Assembly: GCF_003339505.1 (NCBI RefSeq)
Contig: NZ_QPIW01000037.1
Coordinates: forward strand, 1 to 64,000
DNA: 64,000 bases
Direction: 5' to 3'
Source: Runella aurantiaca
GTDB taxonomy: Bacteria > Bacteroidota > Bacteroidia > Cytophagales > Spirosomataceae
Shown: piece by piece, positions 52,701 through 62,700 of the stretch
Position numbering within the stretch: the stretch's first letter is position 1
Layout: every line of letters begins with the position of its first letter
Made by a program: the position numbers and the translations under genes
Notes under the pieces: model-generated
Seen by the model: only the letters and a program-made list of their open reading frames with translations
The model's database searches: none
What the model was told of the DNA's origin: nothing

Positions 52701-53591
52701 ATTATTAGAAATAATGACAATGCCAGCATTCAAGGTTCCAATGGCAAATTGGCCATTTCTTAGAACTGTTCCAGAGGTAGTTTGATTGGCAATTAATTGG
52801 CTATTGGCTTCACAATCAAAAACTTTGATGGTGTTTTCGGATAATTTGAACAAACCTTGACTGCTCGTAAGCAACAGGAACTCATTGTTTTCTAAAGGAA
52901 ATACGGCGGTTAGGTCAAAAAGTGTAGGAGTGATGGCGGTTTTAGGGATGGGAACCAAGTTTTGGCCTTCCAAATACTGTGGCCCTCCGTTTTTTAGAAA
53001 TAAGATAATTTTTTGATTTTCATAAAACGAAGACAGAATGGTGCCCTTTACTCTAAATTCTTTGAGGCCTTTGGAGGTGAGTAAAAAAACGTAATCTTGT
53101 GAGATAAAATAGACGCCCGCCTTTGTTTGAAATATATTCAGTATTTGCCCAAAGGAGGTTTTAATGGCTTTGCTTAAACTTTCAAAATAGAGCGTTCCGG
53201 TGCTATCGGGTTTTAAATAGCCAAACTCTCCTTTTCCACCCACAAACACCCGCCCGAACTCACTCACACACAGTGCCGAAACTTTGGTGATGTTTTGGGT
53301 AGGTATGGTTCTCCACGAAACCCCGTCGTACTCAAGTACTCCTGCAAAATTTCCGAAATACATCAAACCCCGTTTATCCTGCGCAATGGCGAAGTTTTGA
53401 CCATGGGCGTTGTATTGTTTCGGATTAAACATCCTGCTGAGGGGTATTCCCTTTTCAGTAGCCTGTTTGTTGTATTGTCCCCACGCTCCACCTCCCCACA
53501 GTAACAAAAGCCACATGGTTATTCCACGGGCAAAAACAGCTATTTGGTGTAAACTGTTTGGTTGTTGATAGGTTGACAATAAGTTTTTCAT
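49794..53591 (-). CDS. Reg_prop/Y_Y_Y sensor with GAF and degenerate kinase domain
   Basis: A 1265-residue membrane sensor. The signal sequence (TMWLLLLWGGGAWGQ) is followed by a two-propeller reg_prop region (about 40-640), a Y_Y_Y domain (about 680-760), one transmembrane helix at about 764-783, a coiled coil, a GAF domain (about 845-980) and a kinase half. The H-box reads GIVDRILNPLNYINNF: the phospho-acceptor His is Asp1024 and the next Glu is Arg, whereas the neighbour has GILHEIQNPLNFVNNF. The ATPase domain keeps DVLSNIIDNALYTL, IKDNGKGIP and GTGLGLFMTKDI. It probably signals through dimerising or activating the next gene's kinase. Confidence 0.9.
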   Translation of the reverse strand: MKNLLSTYQQPNSLHQIAVFARGITMWLLLLWGGGAWGQYNKQATEKGIPLSRMFNPKQYNAHGQNFAIAQDKRGLMYFGNFAGVLEYDGVSWRTIPTQNITKVSALCVSEFGRVFVGGKGEFGYLKPDSTGTLYFESLSKAIKTSFGQILNIFQTKAGVYFISQDYVFLLTSKGLKEFRVKGTILSSFYENQKIILFLKNGGPQYLEGQNLVPIPKTAITPTLFDLTAVFPLENNEFLLLTSSQGLFKLSENTIKVFDCEANSQLIANQTTSGTVLRNGQFAIGTLNAGIVIISNNGQIINQLKDNDYLQNLLVNAIFTNRDGALWLALNNGIVQIEVDSPIEKFNEFSNLKGEVKAVVRANGRLYAGTLNGLFYIDKFNVKPVAALNAGCFDLAVAPNGLLAATNRGLILVTERGTQQLTPFYSLCVYVSKINPSVVFVGQQNGLGMLNLAGGGRNYRLVGKTNEQIVGITEDEKGNLWLETLSDGVIKINVQANEEKKYAAKDGLPPLSYNRITNTSKGLIAYNQKGIFKFQPQKDQFEPFNLFQTDSAATVYWNGKILEERNGKIWTTRGDEKLITSYLPTGQPNKPYQATNTAFLPISDIPFNVIYPDQSNVIWFGGSEGLIRFDLNHSQEYQRSFPALIRKVTVKGEQALFNGYPTDTAAITDNLSVPKISLEPNNNNIEFEFSAPSFNVNEVLSFQYYLENFDKVWSEWTTQSQKEYTNLPPGNYKFRVRARNIYGKQSEEAIVEFSIATPMYLKWWAIAAYILFFGALIYNSVRWRLRVLVREKLELENLIRERTEEVVTQKVELEQQSEELTTKNDQLEKIDFIVQAINTEINFANLFQTVLNRLKIIRNMDCASALIFNNETNGYQFKALYGFNELSTVESVQLSLEEAENRYIYEAIEVYEDIYFKNDISYEKLNNPIDSLVTPKSMIAIVIKVDNHIEGFITLENSVRANAFDQRDFNMIKNLKEHLIAAYIKTRILEDLENTLSNLKNTQEELIRQERLASVGQLTKGIVDRILNPLNYINNFSESSTILIDELNELLEKNKASLNQDLQEEFEDSLTLLKNSITKIYDHGNSTTRIVKDMQKLLKEKSREFFETDLNHFIESRAKVIFHDFTQKNKDFNGDLLIELENQSLKTRILPPEFGDVLSNIIDNALYTLSEKSKLNKSFSPQIKLTTKLINGEVEVRIKDNGKGIPQRDLNLIFSPFFTTKPTSKGTGLGLFMTKDIIELHKGKIELNSKEGEFTEVIITLPALS

Positions 53592-53614
53592 TGATTCTTG
53601 ATATACTGGACGGT

Positions 53615-56509
53615 TTAGGCTGTTTCCAAAGCAACATCCTCTTTGTAAGCAGTATTTTCGGCAATAAGATTATAAACTAAATAGGGGTCTAAAAGAAAAA
53701 TAGTGCTGTCTTTCAGGGCATTTACTGAGTGTAGATACACCTTTGGAGGCGGTTCTGGTTCGCGAAACCAATACCCGCCTTCGCTTATACACTGCTTATT
53801 GCCATCGGTTTCGAGTAGTTCAATTTCACCGTCATACACAAACAACAACGGCGGGCCTGCCGTACAATACCGATCTATGAGGAGGGTTTCGTAGGAGGTC
53901 AATTGAAGTTTTTGTAGTGAAATGGTCATTGGCAAGAGCGAATCGGCGGGCAATTTTTTTAATAAATCGATTGAACGAATGGCGTTGAGTTTATTGATTA
54001 ATAAATCTTCCTGCTTAAACCCATGTTCTATCTTTTTGCAAAGATCAGTTCGATGGCAATTGGGTAAAAACGCGGCTGTTTCCTTAAATTCTTCAAATGC
54101 TGTAGGATATAACTTGTGCAACACATAAAGGGCTGTTTCAACAATCACTTCACTGTTTGAGTGTGCGCTTGAGATTAAGACGTATTGATTTTGGGAGTTC
54201 GGAAAATGCAACAAGCTTTGAATTGCGGAGGCTTTTAATTCACTGGAAAGCTGGGCAAAATCCCGGTTAATAATGTCAAGTACACGCTCCTCAGGTGACA
54301 AGTGCTGCTGTGGATAATTTTCGCGGCATTTTTGCACTTTATCTTCAATTGTATCATCCTCAAAAATTGGGGTCAATTTTACGCGAAGTTCTTCAGAAAG
54401 GGCCATCGAAAAGACTTCTTGTACAAAGCCTTGTGTAGTTTCGTTTTTATTTTCGTGTAAGTCTTTAATTAAGTCAAAATCTTGGTCTATAATCAGGATA
54501 TTGAGCAGATTAAATAGTTTTGGAGCAGTTTGTTTGGTTTCTTCTTCCAACGAACGGAGTAGAGGGGCTAAATCGGGCATTCTCGCAATATCGGACTGTG
54601 CGGCAATCAGCCAAACCACAAAGGCGGCTTTTTCGTCAATTTCAGCGTTGATGTGGGTGCGTTCGAGCACCGTTGCGGTATAACGATTTTGATTGAGCGC
54701 TTCAAAAACCCGGTCTCTTATGTGAGGGTCGGGATGGTTCATTTTAGCTCTTAAAAAACGAGTTGAAGATAGACTATCAATTTTTTCAACAATACTGATG
54801 ATTTCCTTTTGGGTTGCACGGTCGTTTTCTGAGCGGTTAAAAAAACGTTCCAATTCTCCCATGACAGGGTCGCCGATGGATGCTAGAGCAATTTTTGTGG
54901 GGAGTTTAAAATAATTAGAGGTAATGTTGCTTAACAAATGCGGCCATAATTCCATTTTTCGTATGTTGCCCGCGGCCAGCAAGGCAGCCCGTTTTACGCG
55001 CGGGTTAGGATCCTGCATCAAGGTATCAATGTATTTGAAGGCATAATAGCGTCCTGAGTTTTCAAGAAGGGAGACTGACTCAAGCCTTTCTTCGGGCAAT
55101 GGAGAGTTTGCCATTTTGGTGACAACATCGAAATCTGTTTTTTTGCCAGTATACTCTACAGGCATAAATGTTTCTGTGGTTTTTTTATCGCTTGTATTTT
55201 TACGTTCTGCGGACTCTTTCAACAGGTTTTTCAATACGTTTCGGTAGAGAGTTTGGGTACTGACCGCAACCCATAACCATACAAGAAGGATACCCACAAA
55301 AATGTAGGAAAGATAAATGGTGTCGATGAATGTAAAATAGGTCAGGACTAAAAGTAGTACGCCCGCTACAATATTTCCTCCCGCCTTGGGGCCGCCTTCA
55401 ATCCGGCTTTGTAGTTCAAGCCTTTCTTCAGGATGTATGGGTTGGAAAAGCAATTGGTAGGAAGGGTCACTGATTGATTTTCGAACCGTACTCATTGCAA
55501 AACGGCTCATGACGATAAATGCAAAAAACACGTAAGTAGTACCATAAAAGGTACCATAAACTGCGGCAAACGCATAAAAAATGGTAAGGACCAAGGGCAA
55601 TACAACCAAGCCTAGTTTTAATCCATATTTTTCAATAAAGCGCCCGTACAGTAAGGTTTTGATTAACAGCTCAATAATGGCACAAAGCCCAAAAAATAAG
55701 CCCAAAAAGCCAGTTAGTAATTCTTTGTCGGGAAATACTTTTTTGGATTCAACTGCAAAAATAAATTCGACATAAAACAACCCCATTACTGGGAACAACG
55801 CCAACATAAATACGGCTGTATAATACGGCGTTTTGAAAAAATAATTGAAGGTTTTTTGTTTCGGTTTTTCTTTTTCGCGCGAAAAAATGGAAAGTTCTGA
55901 TTCGTATCTTTTAGAAATCGTTACCATCAAAACTAAACAAAAGACCAGGGTGCCAATTGATAAATACAACAATCCGTTGGTATCTGTTAACTGCAATAAC
56001 AGCGGGACGGATAAATAACTTACGATGGAAGAAATGACGTCGCCTGTGGTAATAAAGCTAACAAGACGCTTGGCTTGTTGTAGATTGAAAATGCGCGAAA
56101 CAATGGCCCAGAAAGAAATTCCGTTGACAAAAACAAAGACGCGGTTCCAGATAAACAGAAAAAAGTAAATCCACTTATTGCCCGTAATGAAGTGGCCAAT
56201 GAGCAGTCCCGTAACGGAAATAATCAAGAAAATAATCAAGAACAGGGCGATTTTTGAAAAGTAAACGCGTTCTTGAATTTTAGAAACAATGTATCCCAAA
56301 GCATAAACGATGATACCGCTGGCGATGTACGCTTTTGGCAGCATGGTTCGGTCAAAACTATTGAGGAATAAAGACATCGTTGCGGTATAAAAAATAGCAA
56401 CGGATACCCCCATAAAAAAAGAGTAACGCATGAAAGGATTGACAACCTTTAGGTCGCCTTCTTTCAAGTTCATCAGGTGATATAGCCGCTCTTTTTTTAA
56501 CATAATCAA
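53615..56509 (-). CDS. NTT-type (ATP/ADP translocase-like) transporter fused to HEAT repeats and cNMP-binding domain
   Basis: A 964-residue fusion. The N-terminal ~430 residues contain about 12 membrane helices with the layout of nucleotide transporters (NTT; ADP/ATP translocase) such as the ASGIIVYALGYIV and IFNLQQAKRLVSFITTGDV segments. A helical HEAT-like solenoid (about 455-830; PEERLESVSLLENSGRYYAFKYIDTLMQDPNPRVKRAALLAAG) follows, and the C-terminal end (about 845-950) is a cyclic-nucleotide-binding-like jelly roll (VYDGEIELLETDGNKQCISEGGYWF). It is likely a ligand-gated transporter or sensor. Family-level annotation exists for similar fusions in Bacteroidota, but the substrate is unknown. 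Confidence 0.82.
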   Translation of the reverse strand: MIMLKKERLYHLMNLKEGDLKVVNPFMRYSFFMGVSVAIFYTATMSLFLNSFDRTMLPKAYIASGIIVYALGYIVSKIQERVYFSKIALFLIIFLIISVTGLLIGHFITGNKWIYFFLFIWNRVFVFVNGISFWAIVSRIFNLQQAKRLVSFITTGDVISSIVSYLSVPLLLQLTDTNGLLYLSIGTLVFCLVLMVTISKRYESELSIFSREKEKPKQKTFNYFFKTPYYTAVFMLALFPVMGLFYVEFIFAVESKKVFPDKELLTGFLGLFFGLCAIIELLIKTLLYGRFIEKYGLKLGLVVLPLVLTIFYAFAAVYGTFYGTTYVFFAFIVMSRFAMSTVRKSISDPSYQLLFQPIHPEERLELQSRIEGGPKAGGNIVAGVLLLVLTYFTFIDTIYLSYIFVGILLVWLWVAVSTQTLYRNVLKNLLKESAERKNTSDKKTTETFMPVEYTGKKTDFDVVTKMANSPLPEERLESVSLLENSGRYYAFKYIDTLMQDPNPRVKRAALLAAGNIRKMELWPHLLSNITSNYFKLPTKIALASIGDPVMGELERFFNRSENDRATQKEIISIVEKIDSLSSTRFLRAKMNHPDPHIRDRVFEALNQNRYTATVLERTHINAEIDEKAAFVVWLIAAQSDIARMPDLAPLLRSLEEETKQTAPKLFNLLNILIIDQDFDLIKDLHENKNETTQGFVQEVFSMALSEELRVKLTPIFEDDTIEDKVQKCRENYPQQHLSPEERVLDIINRDFAQLSSELKASAIQSLLHFPNSQNQYVLISSAHSNSEVIVETALYVLHKLYPTAFEEFKETAAFLPNCHRTDLCKKIEHGFKQEDLLINKLNAIRSIDLLKKLPADSLLPMTISLQKLQLTSYETLLIDRYCTAGPPLLFVYDGEIELLETDGNKQCISEGGYWFREPEPPPKVYLHSVNALKDSTIFLLDPYLVYNLIAENTAYKEDVALETA

Positions 56510-56525
56510 GTAAAATATAAATGGA

Positions 56526-57113
56526 CTAAAGGTCTAGCTTCATGAGGAAGAAAGGCCGTTCGGGCATTTCGGGGATGTTTTCAAGTTGAGAAATTAAATT
56601 AAAACCTAGTTTTTGCAAATGCACAAGTCGGGACAACTGTGGGAAAGCAATCATTATTTTAGAGCCAGACTTTGCCGCTTCGTTAATGCGCTCATTGTCC
56701 AGAATTCTGGCAAAACCCCGACCCCGAAACGCGGGGTCGACCACCAAACGGTTGATGGAAGCAATGGGGCTTTTTTGAAAAAGCGGACGATGTTCGTCGT
56801 GCAAAAAATCAGCGTAAGGAACTTCCTCAATGCACTCATGAAAACTTAAACGTGCCGCGGCCACAATGACTTCCTCTTTGGTTATAATCCAATGGTGCGC
56901 GTTTTTATCTAAAGAATCTATCCAAACATCCTGTGAAAAAAATGTTGGATTTATTCCATTCTCATTCCGCCAAGCCCTAATTCTGAACCGACCAATTTCT
57001 TCCATTCGTTCTGGAAAATAGCCCTCATGTATTTCAAACCCGTCGGGCAAAGACTTAATTTTATTTCTTTCCATTACCAAAAAGTCAAAAAAATCGGGTA
57101 AAGTGTTCATCAT
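56526..57113 (-). CDS. GNAT family N-acetyltransferase
   Basis: A 195-residue GNAT protein. The acetyl-CoA site is visible in INRLVVDPAFRGRGFARILDNERI (the R/Q-x-x-G-x-G/A motif) after a long strand (EEVIVAAARLSFHE). A C-terminal substrate strand MIAFPQLSRLVHLQKLGFNLI closes the fold. The start may be the first or second of two adjacent Met codons (57113 or 57110). It lies 3 bp after the TonB receptor stop in the transcript and 16 bp before the transporter gene, so it belongs to the signalling operon. Its acceptor is unknown. Confidence 0.82.
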   Translation of the reverse strand: MMNTLPDFFDFLVMERNKIKSLPDGFEIHEGYFPERMEEIGRFRIRAWRNENGINPTFFSQDVWIDSLDKNAHHWIITKEEVIVAAARLSFHECIEEVPYADFLHDEHRPLFQKSPIASINRLVVDPAFRGRGFARILDNERINEAAKSGSKIMIAFPQLSRLVHLQKLGFNLISQLENIPEMPERPFFLMKLDL

Positions 57114-57116
57114 GAA

Positions 57117-59735
57117 TTATTTTATTTCAAACAATATACCCATTGAAATATTTCGTTTTTCTTGCGGAAAGCGCGACGCTCCCACAATATTATCGGCTTC
57201 TCTGATGCCAGGGACAAAATATTCTTTGTTTAATAGATTATAACTTGTTATCTGTAACGATACACCTTTGATGACATCGTGGTAAGTCAGAGCACCATCC
57301 ATGATGAAATAAGGGGCAAACAGTTGGATGGGGTTTCGGCTGCCAGAAGTTCCAGCTCCCGTTTTACGGGCACCCACATAGTGAGAGGTGATGTTTAGCC
57401 TCAGACTTTTTGTGAATTGATAATTTGCCCCAATATTGAATGAAAAATCTGCAATATCACTGATACGCAAATTTGACGTTAAGTCGAGTGGATTTGTATA
57501 TGTAAAATTGCTCCACACGTTGAGTTTTTCCCAGAGATAGTTTACTTCGGCCTGAAGCCCCCAAATCCGCTGACGACCAATACCCTGAAATTGATTGGTT
57601 TTGGTGCCGTTTTCTAATACGACCGAGGCCAAACCCACCGCATTACTGTAGTTGGCGCGGTAGGCGGCAACCGTAATATTAAGGTCTTTGATGGGTTTGT
57701 AATAAAGGCTGAATTCCATGTTTCTCACTTTTTCTGGTTGAAGCGTAGGGTTATTCAACCGCCGTTCGGCGGTTGTGCCGTATTTTTGAAGGTATGAAGC
57801 ATCCTTAAAGGCTTCCGCATAAATAGCCTTTAGGATAAAGCTCCCCTTGCTATAAATGGCTGATAATCTAGGGTTTGCTACCATGCCGTATCCGCCATTA
57901 TCTCTTACACGGTTGTTGTCAACCCGTAAACCACCTACCAAACTGAGCGATTCGGAATAACGATACGTGGCTTGGGCGTAGATGCCTATATCAAAAACCC
58001 GGAAGTTGTTACCACCCCGTAGGGTATCGGCAGGAAAACCCTGTTCTTCGGGATTACCAGTACCAGAGGTAACGTAATTGCCCTGAATTATACTGTTTCT
58101 GTACTCTACACCACCGTTGACGTCGAGGTTGAGCAAAGGACTCCAGAGCGCCCGAAATTCGTTGCGAAACTGGTTTGAAACGCGGTAATTATAAGTGGTG
58201 GAGAAGGTAGGGGCCGTGCCTGCGGCTAAGTCGGCGATACCCAGACGGGCGTTATAATAACCGCGATAAGAGGGCAAATTGGTTCCTCCATCTATTTCGT
58301 GCAGGCGGTAGGATGAAAGGTTAATAATCTGGAATTTATCATTTATAACCTTATTGTACGTAACGGCAAAACTTCGGTAATAGGTTATCCACCGGCCTAG
58401 GTCGGCGGTATTGATTCGGGATAAATTGGTATACCACGGCACGGCTCCTTCGTCGGTTTTCCAGTTGGTGATGGCAATGGTTAATTCTTTAAACTCAATT
58501 TTGGTTTTCATGTACCAGTTCTTAGAATAATCGTTGAACTGAACGGGTTTATCCAAGGCATTCCCGTTAAAAAGTCGATTGTCAAGCTCGGCGGCTTTTT
58601 CGGCGCCCTTCGGGGTTAGCCGAAGCGCACTAGGTACACCGTTGGTAAATTCAACATTGAACAAATCAGAGTTTGGAAATTTGGTCAGCAGTTGGGTATT
58701 GTTGATGTAATTGAGGGCATCGGTACCCGTTCTGTCTAGTCGTGTGCCATAGGCGGCGGGGTTGCGGGCGTCGTAATTCCATTCCGGGTATTTCGACAAA
58801 TTCATTTCGTTGGACTCAAAAAACCTACCCGTGACAGAAATGGCCACGTCTTTGGTTTTGACCGCTATGGTTCCGTCGGCATACCGGGTTTTCCAAGTTC
58901 CTGACTTTATTTGGCCATTAAACCGCACTTTGTTGTTCCCGTCGATAATCTCACGGTATTTTTTGGTAATGATATTTATCACCCCCATGAAAGCGTTGTT
59001 GCCGTACAAAGTCGAAGCTGGCCCGTACACTACCTCCACCCGGTCTATGTCGGAAAGCGTATATTGTCGCGAAATGGGAATATTATCTGAGGCCAAATCG
59101 TTTTCTTCTACTCCGTCAATAAGCATCAACATACGGTCGTTGGAGGTAGACCGGTAGCCCCGCGTGTAGAAATTTGAATAGCCAGGACCGTTGCCTTTTG
59201 CAATGTCGAATCCTGACAAATCGTGCAGGAGTTGTTCTAAGTTTTGATAGCCCCGTCTGACAAAATCTTTCTCCGTTATAACGATTACAGTTGCGGGTAC
59301 TTTCAATACGTTTTCAGCCCTTTTTGATACGGAGGTTATTTGTACAATGCGCTCCTGCGAATCTTTGATACGCTGAAACATATCTTTGAATTGTGGTGAT
59401 GAGGCAAAATCTGGGTCAAAATTGGGGTTGATAGCCAACAAACTCTGAATGGATTCGGCCGCTCTGGAGCTTGAATCCATTGCCAAATGCGCCATGGCCA
59501 GTATCTTATAGGCTTGAACTTTGGCCGTAGGCGAAAAATCGGTTTTCAGGCAGGGCAGAAGGATTTGGAAGACTTCGTCAAAGTTGCCCGTGGTGTACTT
59601 TTTCTCGGCCTCGGGAATGCTCACCGTTTCATCACAAATTTGTCCCATTGAGCACGTAGCCTGTAAGCATGCCCCAACCAAAATTCCCCATTTTATCAGT
59701 TGTATAATTTTTATCATTGTACAGGTCATTTTCAA
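57117..59735 (-). CDS. TonB-dependent receptor with N-terminal TPR-like extension
   Basis: An 872-residue outer-membrane receptor. The signal sequence is IKWGILVGACLQATCSMG, then a helical TPR-like extension (about 35-115; KKYTTGNFDEVFQILLPCL, KILAMAHLAMDSSSRAAESI) occupies the place where Bacteroidota receptors usually have a carboxypeptidase-D-like domain. The plug domain (about 130-270) has ENVLKVPATVIVITEKDFVRRG, RMLMLIDGVEEND and VEVVYGPASTLYGNNAFMGVINII. The remaining residues are beta-barrel strands ending MGILFEIK. The ligand is unknown. It starts 7 bp after the nSTAND/WD40 gene and 3 bp before the GNAT gene. Confidence 0.92.
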   Translation of the reverse strand: MKMTCTMIKIIQLIKWGILVGACLQATCSMGQICDETVSIPEAEKKYTTGNFDEVFQILLPCLKTDFSPTAKVQAYKILAMAHLAMDSSSRAAESIQSLLAINPNFDPDFASSPQFKDMFQRIKDSQERIVQITSVSKRAENVLKVPATVIVITEKDFVRRGYQNLEQLLHDLSGFDIAKGNGPGYSNFYTRGYRSTSNDRMLMLIDGVEENDLASDNIPISRQYTLSDIDRVEVVYGPASTLYGNNAFMGVINIITKKYREIIDGNNKVRFNGQIKSGTWKTRYADGTIAVKTKDVAISVTGRFFESNEMNLSKYPEWNYDARNPAAYGTRLDRTGTDALNYINNTQLLTKFPNSDLFNVEFTNGVPSALRLTPKGAEKAAELDNRLFNGNALDKPVQFNDYSKNWYMKTKIEFKELTIAITNWKTDEGAVPWYTNLSRINTADLGRWITYYRSFAVTYNKVINDKFQIINLSSYRLHEIDGGTNLPSYRGYYNARLGIADLAAGTAPTFSTTYNYRVSNQFRNEFRALWSPLLNLDVNGGVEYRNSIIQGNYVTSGTGNPEEQGFPADTLRGGNNFRVFDIGIYAQATYRYSESLSLVGGLRVDNNRVRDNGGYGMVANPRLSAIYSKGSFILKAIYAEAFKDASYLQKYGTTAERRLNNPTLQPEKVRNMEFSLYYKPIKDLNITVAAYRANYSNAVGLASVVLENGTKTNQFQGIGRQRIWGLQAEVNYLWEKLNVWSNFTYTNPLDLTSNLRISDIADFSFNIGANYQFTKSLRLNITSHYVGARKTGAGTSGSRNPIQLFAPYFIMDGALTYHDVIKGVSLQITSYNLLNKEYFVPGIREADNIVGASRFPQEKRNISMGILFEIK

Positions 59736-59742
59736 AGTAACG

Positions 59743-62700
59743 TCACTTTAAGGCAGTTTGCACTTTTGTGAATTCGACATCTTTTCCTACATATTTATTC
59801 CATTCGTCGACGGTCAAATCCCGGGTTATTTTTTTGCTTACTTTAGTATAAAGGTCATCGATGCCAATATCCCAGAGTCGTACCGTACGGTCAGCGCCAT
59901 AAGAGATTAGTTTTTTACTGTCTTTTGTAAACCGCACGCCCGTTACCCATGTGTTGAAATCATTGATGACAATGGGCTGTTGCTGGCGTGTAATATCTTC
60001 GTAATTAAAAAGGTGAACCGACCAATCAAAACTGCTCGTTGCTACCAAATGACCATCTGGAGAAAAGACAATATCACTGACGGTCGAATTGTGCTTGCCC
60101 AGTACCGTCCCCGCCGAAAATTCAACGATTTTGTCATTTTCATAGTCCCATACCGTTAAAACACCAGCAGAGTTACCAGTCAATATTTTCCTTCCGTTGG
60201 GGCTGAATGCCAGCGCCGTTACCCGTGCGCCCATTCCGTAAAAAGAAAAGACGTTGGGTGCTTTTTTCAAATCATTTAGTTCAAAAACAACGACTTTTTC
60301 TTTGGAGCCGCACACTATTTTTTGGCCATCTGGGCTAAGTTTTGCGCAAAAAATATCTATCCCTGAACGAATACTAGCCACGGAGTCAATGCCGTTGCCC
60401 GTTAGATTCCAGGTCCGAATATTTCCATCGTTGCTCACCGAAACCATTTTATTGTTTTCGGCTAACAATAGGGAATGAATTGGACTGCGGTGCCCCTTCA
60501 TTACAAACGGTGTTGGGGTAGGGGAGTCTATGTTCCAACTGAATAAGGTGCCCAAAGCTCCACCAGCAATTAGCTTTTTCTCGTTTTTATCTAAAATAAC
60601 GGCCCTAAATCCCTCGTTTGACTTATTTCCGCGACTGAAAGAACGGGTGGGCTGTATCGGGCTGAGGCCATAGTCCCAGAGTTTAATGGTGGCGTCATCG
60701 CTACCAGAAGCAAAGATATTATCGCCTGATTTAACACCTACAGCTACTGAGCGCACCACATCGGTGTGCCGTCTTAGTATAACTTTTGCGGTTGTTCCAG
60801 CAGCTTTGGCCAGGGCATTAAAAATGTCAGGATTACTTTTTTCGCCTTGGCTCTTCAGGTTGAGGTTATAGGCGTGCAAGGCCAACAATGCTGGCAATTC
60901 ATCCTGCGAATTTTCGGGCATCTGAAACGACTGAATGGCAATTGCCCGGGCAATTGCTTTTACTTTTTGTCGTTCGGCATCTCGCTTGGCGTTTTCGGCG
61001 ATGGTTCTTTGTCGTTCGGCTTCGCGGCTTGCTTTTTCGGCCTCGTCTTTGCGTTTTTCGGCCTCACTTTTGGCGGTTACGGCAATTGTCTTTTGGTTTT
61101 CGGCGTCGCGCCGGGCTATTTCTGCTTTGTTTTTTTGTTCAGTTGCCGCCTTTTGGGCCATGATTGCTTCCTGCCGCTGAATCTCCGCTTTTCGTTGTTC
61201 CGTTACCGCAATCTTTTTTTGTTCTTCGGTCAGTTGTTTTTGAGCTTCGGCAATTTCTTCTTGTTGTTGGGCAATCCTTTTTTGGGAAATCGCTTCTCGT
61301 TTCTGGACTTCTGCTTTCTTTTGTTCCGACAATGCCAGCTGCTCTTTTTCTAACGATTCCTTTTCACTTTGTTGGGCTTGCGTTCGGAGAATGATGGATA
61401 CCACCAAAAACATGAGTGACAACAACGACCCAATGCCCAAAGCAATGGCAAATTGGCGGGTTCGTTTTACCTCTTTTTTGTGGCGACTTTCTTTATTTTG
61501 TACCTCAAATTCATACTGGCTTCGGCTGTATTCAAGGTAATTGATGGCTCTTTCAAAATAGGGGTCGTAGCGGAGCGCCCATTCTTTGTTGGGACGGTTT
61601 TCTTTCAACCACCTCAACCCGATTTGTAATTCGGGATTTACCCATAAACCTGTTTTTCCCTGTTGGTATAAATCGGCCGAGAAACTTAGGTTTTTGTATA
61701 GTTTTGCTGATTCCGACTCCTCATCGACCCATGTTTTGAGGCGTTTCCAGAGGTACGTGAGGCGTTCGTGGGTGAGGTCCACCACCGATGCATCAGACAG
61801 CGGTGTGGAGTAGGAGGGCGAAAGAAAAGAAGTCCCCAACTCGCGCAGGCGGTCAATGACATCCAAAAGTAAAAATTCATTTACACCAGTTACTTTTTTG
61901 ATGGTTGATACCGTGGTCGGGCTAACCACTCCGACATCTCCCGAACCGACAACTATCAGGGATTTGAAAAGTTTTTCGGTTACTTGTTTGCGTTTAGCAT
62001 CAAAAACATCCTGATAAATTTCTTCAGCGTGGAGTGAAAGCGCATCAGACATGGTTCCGATGGCCTCATAGTCTTGTTCATCAATCGGCTGCTGCGGTGA
62101 TTTGTGGACTTGCCAATAGTCCCACGTTCGCATGAGCGAATGTTGAAGTACGGGAAGTTGGTCGGTTTTACTGCCAATGTCGCCCAAGAGACGGTCTACT
62201 AAAGTGGGTGAAATATCTACACCAACAGTTTCGAGTGGCCCGTTGATGGCCTGAATGATTTCGGCGTGATTCATCTTGGGCAATAGATAATACCCACGGT
62301 TGATGGCCTCGGTCAGGCCGTTGTAGTTGGTACAATAATCTAAGTAGTCAGAGCGCATCGTGAGCGCCACGTGGATTGGCAGGGTGCGTTGCTGAATGAG
62401 TCGGATTAAAAATTCAATAAAAAGAATGGTTTCATCACGGTCTGTGGTGATTTGCGCTTCTTTTTGGCGGTAGCGAAATACTTCTTCAAATTGGTCAATG
62501 ACCAACAAGATATTTTTGTCACCGAAAAGCTGAAAAACTTTGGTTAAACCGTCAGAATCATTGAAAATGAACGACTCTAGGTGGTTAATGATTTCTGGGG
62601 AAGAACTACCGATGTTATATTTTGAAAAGTAATCGGTAAGAATACTTATTAGGTTTTTTATAGGGTTAGCCCCCGGTTTTAGTATGAGAATATGCCAGCC

